Source of the DNA: Pseudomonas sp. efr-133-TYG-5
GTDB lineage: Bacteria > Pseudomonadota > Gammaproteobacteria > Pseudomonadales > Pseudomonadaceae
Assembly (NCBI RefSeq): GCF_030209175.1
Contig: NZ_JARVSM010000001.1
Location: 806,001 to 870,000, forward strand
Direction of reading: 5' to 3'
DNA: 64,000 nucleotides
The notes beneath the pieces were generated by a model. It saw only the letters and a list, made by a program, of their open reading frames with translations. It had not been told where the DNA came from and did not search any database. Every line of letters begins with the position of its first letter. The stretch's first letter is position 1. A program made the translations under genes and the position numbers. This document shows positions 51,920-63,189 of this stretch, piece by piece.

Positions 51920-52312
51920 GCAACAGCTCCTTTATCGCAGCTGATACCCGGCCGTTACCGACAATAAGGCGTCGGCAATCAATGCTCGGCAATGTCTGCT
52001 TTAGTTGTGAATTTCGAATAGACGGCAACGGCTTAAAGTGTGTTTCAAAGTGCCAAGGCACTTGAGCGAAAGACCCCCAAAGTTAGTACAAACTCCCCTT
52101 AAGCCCCATGCTAGAGGAGCGCTACACACGTGCAAAAGAACCAATAACGCTTAGGTTATAGCCGACGACTGGCCTGTTGCCTGGGCAACAGCAGTGTTCA
52201 CCACAGAACAGCTGAAACCAACTAACAGCAACTTTACAGACATACAAATACGCTCCAGACATTAACCTGAAGTTGCTCACTAGTTGCTGTACCAACAAAA
52301 GCCGAAAGCGCG
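51920..52312. other. Intergenic region with two perfect dyads
   Basis: 393 bp between the TonB receptor start and the molybdoprotein stop. It contains AAGTGCC-AA-GGCACTT (52048-52063), about 130 bp upstream of the receptor, and CTGTTGCC-TG-GGCAACAG (52174-52191). Neither has a T-run. The first could be an operator for the receptor gene. Short frames across the region have no support. Confidence 0.4.
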
Positions 52313-52978
52313 TTAATCGAAGGCCTTGTCGCGCCAGGCATCTTGCGCAATATCCAGCGCCTCGCCGCTGAAACGCTGTTCGGCGAACGGATCGGCGTGC
52401 AGATGAAAGCCGTTGCGCTCCCAGAACCCCGGTTGTTCCTGATCGACGAATTCGAGCCCGCGCAGCCATTTCGCGCTCTTCCAGAAGTACCGCCCCGCCA
52501 CCACCAGGCGCAATGGCCAGCCATGCGCGGCGGTCAGCGGCTGGCCGGCGTAATGGGTGGCCAGCAGGCTGTCCGGGTGCAGCAGATCACTGAGGCGCAG
52601 ATTGGCCTGATAGTCATGATCGGCGTGGGCCATGACGAACGCTGAAGCCGGGCGGATCTCCAGGGCCTGCAGCAGATCCTGCAGATGCACCCCGCGCCAC
52701 TGCGTGTCGAACTTCGACCAGCGTGTCACGCAATGGATGTCGCATTGCAGCTGGCGTTGCGGCAAGGCTTGCAGGTCGGCGTAACTCAGCTGCAGCGGCT
52801 TGTCGAGCGCACCGAACAGGCGCAGCGACCAGCTCGCCAGGTCATATTGCGGCACGGCGCCTTCGTGGAGGATCGGAAAGCGCTCGGTCAACACCTGGCC
52901 CGGCGGTAACCGCTGGCCGAACGCGGGGTCGGTTTGCGGCGCTCGGCTCTTGCGCAACCGTCTGGCCTTGTCGTGCAT
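52313..52978 (-). CDS. Molybdopterin-dependent oxidoreductase (MsrP/sulfite-oxidase-like domain)
   Basis: A 221-residue protein consisting of a single Oxidored_molyb domain. The molybdenum-ligand cysteine is Cys83 in DIHCVTRWSKFDTQWRGV; GWPLRLVVAGRYFWKSAKWL is the family C-terminal block. No Tat or Sec signal is seen, unlike MsrP (YedY), so it is probably cytoplasmic. The ATG at 52978 has GGGAG upstream. It is the last gene of the long importer operon (71 bp after the binding protein). The role is unknown; oxidation or reduction of a sulfur compound fits the context. Confidence 0.8.
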   Translation of the reverse strand: MHDKARRLRKSRAPQTDPAFGQRLPPGQVLTERFPILHEGAVPQYDLASWSLRLFGALDKPLQLSYADLQALPQRQLQCDIHCVTRWSKFDTQWRGVHLQDLLQALEIRPASAFVMAHADHDYQANLRLSDLLHPDSLLATHYAGQPLTAAHGWPLRLVVAGRYFWKSAKWLRGLEFVDQEQPGFWERNGFHLHADPFAEQRFSGEALDIAQDAWRDKAFD

Positions 52979-53049
52979 GGTCACTCCCGGGATTTACACA
53001 ATGGCAAGCGCCACGCTGTCTGTCGGCGGCGTTGTCAGGCGAAAGGTTT

Positions 53050-54105
53050 TCAGTTGGCCACGGGAATCCACGGCGCCCGTGCGACATTGGCGCTGTCGCC
53101 GAATGCCGGCAGTTTCTGCCCCAGGTCGCGGACGTTTTTCACGTCCAGATCGAGCAACTGCTGGCGGGTGATCAGGGTCGGCGGCACCAACACGGTGTGA
53201 CCCGGGTTTTCCCCGGCGATCAACATCGCCAGGCTGCGCACGCTGATCGCTCCGGCCACCTGCGGATTGACTGCCGCCGTCGCGGCCCAGGCGCTGTCCG
53301 GCTCCTTCATGATCTGGATGTCGGCCGTGGAAATGTCGGCGCTGTAGATCTTCACCTGGCGTCCCAGCCCGGCCTCGTCGACGGCGATTTTCGCGCCTTT
53401 GGCGAACTCGTCGAACGGCGCGAAGATCACGCTGATCCCGGGATTGGCGCGCAGCACCGCACTGGCCTGATCCGCCACCGAGTTGGCAATCGGCGGATTG
53501 AGCGTGCCGAACCGGGCCTTCTCGATGATCCCCGGGTTGCTGGCCTTGACCTGGCTCCAGATCTCGTCGCGGCGCTCCATCGGCGTGAAGCCACTGATGT
53601 ACACGTAGCCGGCGTCGAAGCGATTGCCGTTGTCCTTGAGCGCCTGCTCCAGCGCCAGGCGCGCCAGGGCGTGGTGATCCTGCTCGACCTGGGTCACTTG
53701 CGGGTTGTTCAAGTCGACGTCGAAGGCAACTACTTTGATGCCTTTGGCGATGGCCCGGTCAATCGGCCCCTTGAGGGTTTCCGCCAGGCCCAGTTGCACG
53801 ATGATGCCGTCGACGCCGAGGTCGGCTGCCTGATCGATCATCTCGCCCTGGCTTGCCGCCTGCTGCCGGGCATCGAACACCCGCAGGTTGGCGCCAAGCG
53901 CGGCGCTCTGTTGCTCCACGCCACGCAAATACGCTTCGGGGAAATCCCCGGAAAACAGGTAACCGACCAGGGCGATCTGCACCTGGCCCTTGTCGAACGG
54001 CGCCGGGGCACCGGCCAGCGCCTGGGCCTGAGCGCTGACGGCCAGCGCCGAGAGCAAGGCACCCGCGAGGCAATGACGTGCGAACTGCTTGATTGAACCG
54101 TGCAT
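53050..54105 (-). CDS. Ribose-type ABC substrate-binding protein
   Basis: A 351-residue periplasmic binding protein of the peripla_BP_4 (RbsB-like) type. The signal peptide ends SAQAQA. GQVQIALVGYLFSGDFPEAY, DQAADLGVDGIIVQLGLAET and KGIKVVAFDVDLNNPQVTQV are the two-lobe hallmarks. AAGGAAG precedes the ATG at 54105. It works with the permease (54136) and ATPase (55154) immediately upstream in the operon. The ligand is unknown and need not be a simple sugar. Confidence 0.9.
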   Translation of the reverse strand: MHGSIKQFARHCLAGALLSALAVSAQAQALAGAPAPFDKGQVQIALVGYLFSGDFPEAYLRGVEQQSAALGANLRVFDARQQAASQGEMIDQAADLGVDGIIVQLGLAETLKGPIDRAIAKGIKVVAFDVDLNNPQVTQVEQDHHALARLALEQALKDNGNRFDAGYVYISGFTPMERRDEIWSQVKASNPGIIEKARFGTLNPPIANSVADQASAVLRANPGISVIFAPFDEFAKGAKIAVDEAGLGRQVKIYSADISTADIQIMKEPDSAWAATAAVNPQVAGAISVRSLAMLIAGENPGHTVLVPPTLITRQQLLDLDVKNVRDLGQKLPAFGDSANVARAPWIPVAN

Positions 54106-54135
54106 AGATCTTCCTTGCAGCAACAATGAACCGGC

Positions 54136-55153
54136 TCAACGCGCCCGATGCGCGAGGCCGAAGGTGAACATCAGGGCCAGCACCAGCACCAGTCCCTTGA
54201 CGAAATCCTGCGCGTAGTACGGCGCGTTGAGCATGGTCAGACCGTTGAGCAGCGCGGCCACCAGCAACGCCCCGACCAGCGTGCCGAAGGCGTTCGGCTT
54301 CTTCGCCCCGAGCACGGCAAAACCGATCAGCGCAGCCCCCAGCGCATCCAGCACCAGACCGTTGCCGGAGCTGACATCGCCACGCCCCAGGCGCGCCGCC
54401 AGCAACAAACCGCCGAGCGAGGCCAGCAGCGCCGACAGCACGTAGGCGAGCAACTTGAAGCGCTGCACCGGCGCACCGGCCAGCCGCGCCGCCTGCTCGT
54501 TGCCGCCAATGGCATAGAACAAGCGGCCGATGCGTGTGCGCTCGAGGAACAACCACACCGCCAGCGCGACCACGGCCGTGATCAGCACCGGAATCGGCAC
54601 GATATCGCCCAGGCGTCCGCGCCCCAGGGCCAGAAACGCCGCACTGAATGCGCCTTGCGCCTCCTCACCGTTGGGCAAGGTCATGCCCACTGCAATCGAA
54701 CGTCCGCCCGTGGGAATAAGTTGCACACCGATCACCAGGAACATGCTGCCCAGCGTGGCGAGAATGTCCGGCACGCGCATCTTCACGATCAGCCAGCCAT
54801 TGAGCAGCCCGACCAGCGCGCCACCGGCGAGGCTGATCAACACCGCCGGCACCGCGCCCCAGCCGAGCACCACCATCACGTAACTGGCGATCATCAGGCT
54901 CATGGCCGCCACCGCGCCGATCGACAGATCCAGCCCGCCGACGGCCATGGTCAGGGTCACGCCCAGCGCCAGCAGCGCGACAATCGACACCGACTGCAAA
55001 ATGCTGAACAGATTGCCCACGCGCAGGAACGCCGGCTCCGCCGCGCTGAAAAACACCACGATCAACGCCAGCACCCAGAGCAATCCATATCGGATCAGCG
55101 CCTGAACCAGGCGCTCGGACCACGCCGGGGCGACAGACAACAACGAACTCGAT

Positions 55154-55161
<8 letters not shown>
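54136..55161 (-). CDS. Ribose-type ABC permease
   Basis: A 341-residue RbsC-like inner membrane protein with FSILQSVSIVALLALGVTLT, GLDLSIGAVAAMSLMIASYV and GALLVGLLNGWLIVKMRVPD-type blocks (here ALVGLLNGWLIVKMRVPDIL). The start is GTG at 55161 with GGAG upstream, overlapping the ATPase stop by 8 bp. A longer frame to 55185 is less likely. It is the membrane subunit of the importer with 55154-56704 and 53050-54105. Confidence 0.88.
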
Positions 55162-56704
<1,543 letters not shown>

Positions 56705-56712
56705 AAAATTCC

Positions 56713-57384
56713 TTAACGTCGATGGGCCAGCGCACGCACCAGCCGGTCGCCCAGGCTCTGCACGCCCTGAACGAGGATGACCAGCACCACCACGGTGGCG
56801 ACCATCACTTGATTGTTGAAGCGTTGATAGCCATAACGGATTGCCAGATCGCCGAGGCCGCCACCGCCGATGACACCGGCCATGGAAGAAAAACCGATCA
56901 GCATCACCAGCGTCAGGGTGATCCCGGCCAGCAACGCCGGCAGCGCTTCGGGCAGCAGCACTTTGAAAATCACATGACGCAGATCGCCGCCCATGGCGAG
57001 GATGGCTTCGATCCGGCCCTGGTCGACTTCGTCCAGGGCGTTCTCGACGATCCGCGCAAAAAACGGAAACGCGCCAATGGTGATCGGCACCACGGCCGCC
57101 GTGCTGCCGAGGGTGGTGCCCACTACCAGGCGCGTCAGCGGAATCAATGCAATCAGCATCACCACAAAGGGCAGTGAGCGCCCCAGATTGACCAGCGCAC
57201 CCAGCGCGGCATTGAGGCGTGGCATCGGCCACAGTCCGTCGCGACGGCTGACGAACAGCAATACGCCGAGCGGCAAGCCGATCAGCAGCGTGAACAGCCC
57301 GGCGAGCAGCACCATGTACAGGGTTTCGCCAGTGGCGTTGAGCAGCAGTTGCAGGATTTCATTCCAGTCGATCGCGCGGTTCAT
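56713..57384 (-). CDS. Methionine-type ABC permease (MetI-like)
   Basis: A 223-residue, five-segment permease. [20 protein letters not shown] and [20 protein letters not shown] (EAA loop) followed by [20 protein letters not shown] are MetI hallmarks. It overlaps the MetN-like gene by four bases. The MetNIQ family imports methionine and other sulfur compounds or peptides. Confidence 0.92.
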   Translation of the reverse strand: MNRAIDWNEILQLLLNATGETLYMVLLAGLFTLLIGLPLGVLLFVSRRDGLWPMPRLNAALGALVNLGRSLPFVVMLIALIPLTRLVVGTTLGSTAAVVPITIGAFPFFARIVENALDEVDQGRIEAILAMGGDLRHVIFKVLLPEALPALLAGITLTLVMLIGFSSMAGVIGGGGLGDLAIRYGYQRFNNQVMVATVVVLVILVQGVQSLGDRLVRALAHRR

Positions 57385-58181
57385 GACTGGGCCGCCCGTA
57401 CGCCGTATTGCCTGAGGAAACTCAGCCCGGGGATGTCGTGGCCCAGCGGTAGCCCGCAGGTAGGACGCAGGGACATGCCCAGCGGCGATTGCGCATCGGC
57501 GAGCAGGCGCGGCACCGGGCCGGCTTCGACCAGACGTCCGTCAGCCATGAACGCCGCGTGATCGCAGATCGACTTGACCACGTCCAGTTCGTGGGTGATC
57601 AACACAATGGTCACGCCCAACTGCCGGTTGATGTCGCGCAGCAGTTCCAGGATCGACGCGGTGGTTTGCGGGTCCAGCGCGCTGGTGGCTTCGTCCGACA
57701 GCAGATACGCCGGCTCGGCGGCCAGGGCGCGGGCAATGCCGACGCGCTGTTTCTGCCCACCGGACAACTGCGACGGAAAGGCTTGTGCCTTGTCGCTCAA
57801 ACCGACCAGTTCGAGCAGTTCACGCACCCGCACGTGGCGCCAGGGTTTGCCGACGTTGGCAATCTCCAGCGGCACGGCGATGTTGTCGAACACAGTGCGT
57901 GAATGCAGCAGGTTGAAGCCCTGGAAAATCATGCCGATGCGTTGGCGCTGACGGCGCAGGTCGCTGGGCGACAGGGTCAGCAGGTCGACGCCGTCGAGCA
58001 GGATTCGCCCGCTGTCGGGGCGTTCGAGCAGATTGAGACAACGCAACAGGGTCGACTTGCCCGCCCCGCTCCGCCCGAGAATGCCGTAGACCGCGCCGTC
58101 GGGAATACTCAGCGACACCTGATCCAGCGCAGGCGCGGGCGCCGATGGGTAAGTCTTGCTCAACTGCTCGACGACGATCAT
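57381..58181 (-). CDS. Methionine-type ABC ATPase (MetN-like)
   Basis: A 266-residue ATPase. Walker [15 protein letters not shown], signature [15 protein letters not shown], Walker [16 protein letters not shown]-loop [10 protein letters not shown]. It is shorter than MetN proteins with a full C-terminal ACT-like regulatory domain (about 340 residues), so methionine trans-inhibition is probably absent. It overlaps both neighbours by four bases. Confidence 0.92.
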   Translation of the reverse strand: MIVVEQLSKTYPSAPAPALDQVSLSIPDGAVYGILGRSGAGKSTLLRCLNLLERPDSGRILLDGVDLLTLSPSDLRRQRQRIGMIFQGFNLLHSRTVFDNIAVPLEIANVGKPWRHVRVRELLELVGLSDKAQAFPSQLSGGQKQRVGIARALAAEPAYLLSDEATSALDPQTTASILELLRDINRQLGVTIVLITHELDVVKSICDHAAFMADGRLVEAGPVPRLLADAQSPLGMSLRPTCGLPLGHDIPGLSFLRQYGVRAAQS

Positions 58182-58987
58182 GGCTTGGCATCCCCCACCG
58201 GGATCACCGAACCCTGGAAGTGATCGCTGATGTACTTCGCCACTTGCGGCGAGGTCAGGTCCTTGGCCAGCTGCGCGATGCGCGGATCGTTCTGCAGTTT
58301 CGGCGTGGTCACCAGAATGTTGGCGTATGGATTGTGCTCGGCCTTTTCCAGGCCCAGCGCATCCTTCGCGGGTACCAGTCCGGCTTCCAGTGCGTAGTTG
58401 CCGTTGATCACCGCCAGGTCGACATCGTCCAGCGCCCGCGGGATCTGCGGTGATTCGATTTCGAGAATTTTCAGCTGTTTCGGGTTCTCGGCGATGTCCT
58501 TGGGCGTGGCCTGATCGGCCGCCGGGTCCTTGAAGCCGGGCTTGAGCCGGATCAGCCCGTTGTCCTGCAACAGGTACAGCGCGCGGCTCAGGTTGGTGAC
58601 GTTGTTGGGCACCGCGACAGTGCCTTTTTCCGGCACCGCGGCGAAGCTTTTGTGCCGGCGCGAATAGATGCCCAAGGGTTCGATATGCACCGTGGCGGCC
58701 ACCGCCAGTGGCTGTCCCAGCGCCTGTTCCTGGGACTTGAGGTACGGCAGATGCTGGAAGTAATTGGCGTCGACATCACCATGCACCAGCAGCTCGTTGG
58801 AGTTCACGCCGTTGGGAATCTCGATGACCTTGAGCTTGAGTTGCGGATCGATGGTCTGGATGTACGCGAGAATCTGCGCATGGGGCACCGGGTCGGCAGC
58901 CACTCGCAACGGTTCCAGTGCCCGGGCCTGGAAAGCGCTCGACAGCGCGCCGAACACAGCCAGGGTCAATGCGGTTTTCTTGAGCAT
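58178..58987 (-). CDS. Methionine-type substrate-binding protein (MetQ/NlpA-like)
   Basis: A 269-residue protein of the NlpA family: [60 protein letters not shown] and [20 protein letters not shown]. The signal peptide ends QARA without a lipobox cysteine, so it is a free periplasmic protein rather than a lipoprotein. Variants near such oxygenase genes often bind organosulfur compounds other than methionine. Confidence 0.9.
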   Translation of the reverse strand: MLKKTALTLAVFGALSSAFQARALEPLRVAADPVPHAQILAYIQTIDPQLKLKVIEIPNGVNSNELLVHGDVDANYFQHLPYLKSQEQALGQPLAVAATVHIEPLGIYSRRHKSFAAVPEKGTVAVPNNVTNLSRALYLLQDNGLIRLKPGFKDPAADQATPKDIAENPKQLKILEIESPQIPRALDDVDLAVINGNYALEAGLVPAKDALGLEKAEHNPYANILVTTPKLQNDPRIAQLAKDLTSPQVAKYISDHFQGSVIPVGDAKP

Positions 58988-59014
58988 GATGTGCTTCCTT
59001 GATCGAGTGGCGGA

Positions 59015-60067
59015 TCAGGCGCCGAGCGCCTGGCGAGTCGGGTTCTGCGGGGTGAGTGCATCGGCGTAGAAGCGCCGGGCGACGTCGGGATGCGAACGCA
59101 GGCGGCCCTTGAGGTAGTTCCAGCCCACGTCGCGCAACAGCGGATTGAGCGGATCGCTGGCCGGACCACGCGCTTCGCGCAGCAGCGCGGTCGGCAGCGG
59201 ATACAGCGGCACCACCGCATCCAGTTGCGCACCGAGGAAGAACGCGATGGACAGGCGCTCGCTGCCCTGCGGTGGCGACTGCACACGGTGCACCGTGGCG
59301 CGCAGGTAACCGTTGGTGGCCAGCTCCAGCAATTCGCCGATGTTCACCACCAAAGTGTTCTCCCGTGGCAGCGCATCGATCCAGCGCCCCTCTTCGATCT
59401 CCACTTGCAGACCGGCCTGGTCGTCCTGCAGGAGGAAACTGAGGAAGCCGGAATCCTTGTGCGCACCGACGCCCTGCTGGCTCGCCGTGGAGGCCTGGCC
59501 GGGGTAGCGCATCAGCTTGATGTGTTCGTTGGGTTTATCGCCGTAGAGGCGGTCGAAAGCACCCGCTGGCAGCGACAACGCTTCGGCGAAGGCGCGCAAC
59601 AGGCGCAGGGACATGGCGGTCATCGCTCGCTGCCAGTCGAGCAACAGCGGCTTGAGTTGCGGCAGTGCCTGCGGCCATTGGTTGGGCCCTTGCAGGCGCG
59701 CCCACAAGGGGCTGTCCGCCTGCAACGGCAGCGGCTCGCGCTCGGCGCCGAGGTCGAACTGCTCGCGCTGGTCGGGTTGGCCACGGGTGATTTCGGAAGC
59801 GGCGCGGTTGTAACCTCGGAAATGCGCCGAGTTGATCATGCTGACCGCGACTTTCTCGCTGTCCGGCAAGGCAAAGAACTGCCGGGCGTGATCCTGCACC
59901 TGTTGCAACAGACCGGCATCGATGCCGTGCCCGCTCAGGTAGAAAAAGCCGACGTCACGCGCGGCGTGGCGCAGATCCTCGAGGAACGCCTGGCGTTGTG
60001 CCGCCGAGCCGTCCAGCCAGGAAAGGTCCAGGGTCGGTAAGGTGCTGATGTCCAAGGTGTGCGGCAT
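59015..60067 (-). CDS. Isopenicillin N synthase-family 2-oxoglutarate/Fe(II) oxygenase
   Basis: A 350-residue oxygenase. The N-terminal DIOX_N region (LSWLDGSAAQRQAFLEDLRH, GFFYLSGHGID) is followed by the catalytic jelly roll with His203-x-Asp205 (GAHKDSGFLSF), His260 (RATVHRV) and Arg271 in SERLSIAFFLGA for 2-oxoglutarate. It is first in the eight-gene operon, 27 bp before MetQ-like. Family members hydroxylate, desaturate or cleave small molecules; an oxidative step freeing sulfur from an imported compound is plausible but unproved. Confidence 0.9.
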   Translation of the reverse strand: MPHTLDISTLPTLDLSWLDGSAAQRQAFLEDLRHAARDVGFFYLSGHGIDAGLLQQVQDHARQFFALPDSEKVAVSMINSAHFRGYNRAASEITRGQPDQREQFDLGAEREPLPLQADSPLWARLQGPNQWPQALPQLKPLLLDWQRAMTAMSLRLLRAFAEALSLPAGAFDRLYGDKPNEHIKLMRYPGQASTASQQGVGAHKDSGFLSFLLQDDQAGLQVEIEEGRWIDALPRENTLVVNIGELLELATNGYLRATVHRVQSPPQGSERLSIAFFLGAQLDAVVPLYPLPTALLREARGPASDPLNPLLRDVGWNYLKGRLRSHPDVARRFYADALTPQNPTRQALGA

Positions 60068-60280
60068 GATTCACTCCCGTGTGAATCAAACCTGAAGAAC
60101 CCTGTGATCGATTCAGCGCGTGCCGTCATGGCAATCGGGAGGTCTATCGGTTTGATGCTTTGATTCGTCGATGAGCCAAAACTAAACGATATATAAAACC
60201 GCGAACAAATATCTTTTTTGCATTAGCTTAGCGCTGTAAGGCTGGCGCTCATGGCGTCCGCCGCCGGGTTGCCGCGCAAA

Positions 60281-60310
60281 AAAAACGCTCGCAGTTACGC
60301 GAGCGTTTTT
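60281..60310. terminator. Bidirectional intrinsic terminator
   Basis: Perfect 12-bp inverted repeat AAAAACGCTCGC / GCGAGCGTTTTT with a 6-nt loop, able to form a U-tract in either direction. It lies 27 bp downstream of the minus-strand gene at 60338-60730. The 90 bp between it and 60180 are AT-rich and may include the promoter of the oxygenase operon. Confidence 0.88.
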
Positions 60311-60337
60311 CCCATTGCACAAACCGCTAGGCGACTA

Positions 60338-60730
60338 TTACAGCCCGACGGACTTCAGTCCTTGGCGCATGCCTTCATCCGCCTGCTGGCACCATTGCTT
60401 GAGGCCCAGCGACGAGGTTTGCTCGAGGTTCAGGTAGTCGCCGTTCTGCAGCGCTTCGCCCTTGCGGCCATGCGCTTCGCTCTTGTCACCGTCACTCTGG
60501 TCCATGCCGCCAGGTATCCCGGCCACGTATGCCACCATCTTCTTGGCGTTTTCTGCGCTATCGGCCTTGAGAAAGCCCTTGTCGATGCAGTGATTGATCA
60601 GTCCGGACATGTTGCGGCCCATGTCGTACATCTGCTTTTTCATGACAGCAGGATCCGGATCATCGGCGTGAGCCAGATTGACGGTGCCGAGGGCGGCGGT
60701 GAGTGCGAGGAGTACGGCGGTGGGTTTCAT
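60338..60730 (-). CDS. Small secreted protein with two cysteines, unknown function
   Basis: A 130-residue protein with signal peptide (VLLALTAALGTVNLAHA). The mature domain is helical and carries LINHCIDKGFLKADSAENAK and SLGLKQWCQQADEGMRQGLK; the two cysteines could form one disulfide. No known motif. It is followed by a strong terminator and preceded by the palindrome cluster at 60878-61003. Confidence 0.68.
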   Translation of the reverse strand: MKPTAVLLALTAALGTVNLAHADDPDPAVMKKQMYDMGRNMSGLINHCIDKGFLKADSAENAKKMVAYVAGIPGGMDQSDGDKSEAHGRKGEALQNGDYLNLEQTSSLGLKQWCQQADEGMRQGLKSVGL

Positions 60731-60877
60731 GTTTAATCCTTTAAAGGGCCGCTGGAGGTGGCGGGTGCCGTCTGCGTAATCAAAAGCCGTGCCAGCCATC
60801 AAATCGCCACAACCGGGCAAGGCCTGCGCCTGCAAACGCGGTTTTTCAGGGCGCCCGGACGCGTGCATCGGCACACC

Positions 60878-61003
60878 AGTGCGCAAGAAGTTGCGCACTG
60901 GTGTGCAACTTCTTGCGCACTTGGCCACAGGCCTTGTTTTACTTGAGGAGTAAGGGTTTCAACGAGCAAAGATGCACAGCCAGTGCGCAAAAAGTTGCGC
61001 ACT
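60878..61003. repeat. Cluster of three 22-bp palindromes (AGTGCGCAA...TTGCGCACT)
   Basis: Three copies of one dyad sit in a gene-free interval (60731-61078). Copy 1, 60878-60899, has AGTGCGCAA and TTGCGCACT arms around GAAG. Copy 2, 60900-60921, is inverted and has one variant arm (GTGTGCAAC). Copy 3, 60982-61003, has AAAG in the centre. Copies 1 and 2 abut and form a larger near-perfect palindrome of about 44 bp. No long T-run follows. They could be protein-binding operators or mobile palindromic repeats. Confidence 0.75.
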
Positions 61004-61078
61004 GCTCACCAGGCCGAACCCTGACGCTCAACCACCCGGCGCGTTGCACCGCGAAGGGCGACATTGTCGACCACGCAG

Positions 61079-61477
61079 CTACTGTCGCTGCGGTTGCCAG
61101 TGCGCATACCTGGGCAGCCCTTCGCCCTCCAGCCACGCCACATCGTGCTCGGTCCAGATGTGGTATTCCGGGCGCGCGGCGGGATCCTCGTCCAGCGTCG
61201 CCACTCGCACGATCATTGCCGGGGCGCCGTCGCGCTCGGCAGCGAGGTGCGACCCGCAGCGACAACAGAAGTGTCGGCGCTTGCCCGGTGACGACTCGAA
61301 AGCGCTCAAGGCATCCAGGCCTCGGGTCCAGCGAAAATGCGCTTTCAGCACACCCGCCGTGGCGACATACGCGGCCGCGTGAGTCTTGCGACAGGTCGCG
61401 CAATGACAATGACTGATGGGCATATCAATGCTGTCGATCTCGTACCCGACAGCCCCGCAAGCACAGCTTCCTTTCAT
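61079..61477 (-). CDS. GFA (CENP-V/glutathione-dependent formaldehyde-activating) family protein
   Basis: A 132-residue zinc protein: MKGSCACGAVGYEIDSIDMP, then HCHCATCRKTHAAAYVATAG and KRRHFCCRCGSHLAAERDGA. The cysteines form two zinc sites typical of the family. Named for a glutathione-formaldehyde enzyme, most members have unknown substrates. It is 61 bp downstream of the gamma-glutamyltransferase gene on the same strand. Confidence 0.87.
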   Translation of the reverse strand: MKGSCACGAVGYEIDSIDMPISHCHCATCRKTHAAAYVATAGVLKAHFRWTRGLDALSAFESSPGKRRHFCCRCGSHLAAERDGAPAMIVRVATLDEDPAARPEYHIWTEHDVAWLEGEGLPRYAHWQPQRQ

Positions 61478-61538
61478 GGGTGCCTCTGCTGGTGACCTGA
61501 AAAATGATGGCGTGGCTCGTTCCACGCGCGCCCGGACT

Positions 61539-63149
61539 TTACCAGACCGCGATGTGCGAATCCGCCCGCGGCTCCGTGCCGCCACACAGCACACCGCTGA
61601 CCGGGTCACGCAGGATGATCTGCCCCCTGCCGTAGTCCGTCAGGTCGCTGGCGATCTGCACAGCGTGCCCGCGCCGGGCCAGGGCATTGGCCAGATCCCG
61701 CGAGGCCCCGTGCTCGATACCGACCTGCATGCCGCCCAGCCACTGCCAGCGCGGCGCATCCAGCGCCGATTGCGGATTGAGGCCGAAATCCACCAGGTTC
61801 ATGACCATCTGCACATGGCCCTGCGGCTGCATGTAGCCGCCCATCACGCCGAAGGGGCCGAGTGCCTGACCATTGCGGGTAAGGAACCCGGGGATGATCG
61901 TGTGGAAGGTCTTCTTGCCGGGTGCCAGGCAGTTGGCGTGCGCCGAGTCGAGGCTGAATTCCTGTCCGCGGTTCTGCAGGGCGATGCCGCTGTCAGGCAG
62001 CACCACCCCCGAACCGAAGCCGTGGTAGTTGCTCTGGATGAACGAAACCATATTGCCTTGCGCGTCGGCCGTTGCCAGGTACACGGTGCCACTGGCATGC
62101 GGATCGCCGGGCTGCGGTGGCTGCGCCTGCTCGCCGATCTGCCCACGGCGCCGGGCGCTGTAGTCATCGCTCAACAGGTCGGCGACCGCCACCCGCATGT
62201 GCAGCGGATCGGTGATGTAGTGCAGACCGTCGCTGTAGGCCAGCTTCATCGCCTCCAGCTGTCGATGCCAGGTCTGCTGGCTGTCACGCTGATCAAAGTC
62301 GAAACCTTCGAGAATCTTCAGCGCCATCAACGCCACCAGGCCCTGCCCGCTCGGCGGGATTTCCCAGACGTCCACGCCACGGTAGTTGACGTGAATCGGC
62401 TCGACCCATTGCGCGCGGTAATCCTGCAGATCGCTGGCGCGCAGATAGCCGCCGGTCGCCCGCGAATGCGCATCCAGACGCTGCGCCAAAGCGCCGCGAT
62501 ACAAGCTCTCACAACGGCTCGCCGCCAACGCCTCCAGCGTGCGCGCCTGCGCCGGATTACGGAACAGCTCGCCGGCCCTGGGCGCTCGGCCGTCAATCAG
62601 GAAGGTGTCGAACCAGGCATCGAGCACCGCATCGCGATGGGGACTGAACTCCTCCAGTGCCTTCTGCCACTGCTGGGCAACCACGGGCGACAGTGGAAAA
62701 CCGTCGCGCGCCAGGCTGATGGCCGGTTGCAGCAAATCAGCGAACGGCAGCACGCCGAAACGCCGCGAAAGCTCGGCCCAGGCCGATGGACAACCGGGCA
62801 CCGTTACCGGTGTCCAGCCGTACAACGGCATGTGCGCATGGCCGGCGGCCTTGACCGCTTCGATACTCAGCGCTGCCGGCGCGTGGCCGTTGGCACTGAG
62901 CCCGTGCAACTGATCCTTGACCCACACCAGGGCGAACGCGTCGCCGCCCAGGCCGCAGCCCGTGGGCTCGACCACGGTCAATGCCGCGGCCGTGGCGATC
63001 GCGGCGTCAATCGCATTGCCGCCCTTGTGCATCATCTCGATGCCGGCCTGCGCGGCCAGGGGCTGGGACGCCGCCACCATGCCGCGACGGGCGAACACGC
63101 TTTGGCGCTGTGACGGATAGGGATACTCGTGAGCAGAGAATTTCAACAT
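61539..63149 (-). CDS. Gamma-glutamyltransferase-family Ntn hydrolase
   Basis: A 536-residue protein. The fold markers are GGNAIDAAIATAAALTVVEP, GLGGDAFALVW and PPSGQGLVALMALKILEGFD. The likely autocleavage nucleophile is Thr355 in HASGTVYLATADAQGNMVSF. No signal peptide is present, unlike periplasmic Ggt, so it probably acts in the cytoplasm as a gamma-glutamyl or cephalosporin-acylase-like amidase. Its neighbour is an amino acid importer ATPase (63190), which suggests hydrolysis of imported gamma-glutamyl or acylated amino acids. Confidence 0.88.
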   Translation of the reverse strand: MLKFSAHEYPYPSQRQSVFARRGMVAASQPLAAQAGIEMMHKGGNAIDAAIATAAALTVVEPTGCGLGGDAFALVWVKDQLHGLSANGHAPAALSIEAVKAAGHAHMPLYGWTPVTVPGCPSAWAELSRRFGVLPFADLLQPAISLARDGFPLSPVVAQQWQKALEEFSPHRDAVLDAWFDTFLIDGRAPRAGELFRNPAQARTLEALAASRCESLYRGALAQRLDAHSRATGGYLRASDLQDYRAQWVEPIHVNYRGVDVWEIPPSGQGLVALMALKILEGFDFDQRDSQQTWHRQLEAMKLAYSDGLHYITDPLHMRVAVADLLSDDYSARRRGQIGEQAQPPQPGDPHASGTVYLATADAQGNMVSFIQSNYHGFGSGVVLPDSGIALQNRGQEFSLDSAHANCLAPGKKTFHTIIPGFLTRNGQALGPFGVMGGYMQPQGHVQMVMNLVDFGLNPQSALDAPRWQWLGGMQVGIEHGASRDLANALARRGHAVQIASDLTDYGRGQIILRDPVSGVLCGGTEPRADSHIAVW

Positions 63150-63189
63150 GGCAAGGGCTCTTGAAAACGCGCATTCATGAAGTCCGCTT

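Noticed and set aside
52122..52469. Minus-strand short frames downstream of the molybdoprotein
   Set aside because: Arginine-rich, overlap the molybdoprotein 3' end in another frame, and lack start signals.
60799..61416. Short frames across the palindrome cluster
   Set aside because: The peptides (FLRTG, ATSCALG) arise from the inverted repeats themselves; no ribosome site.
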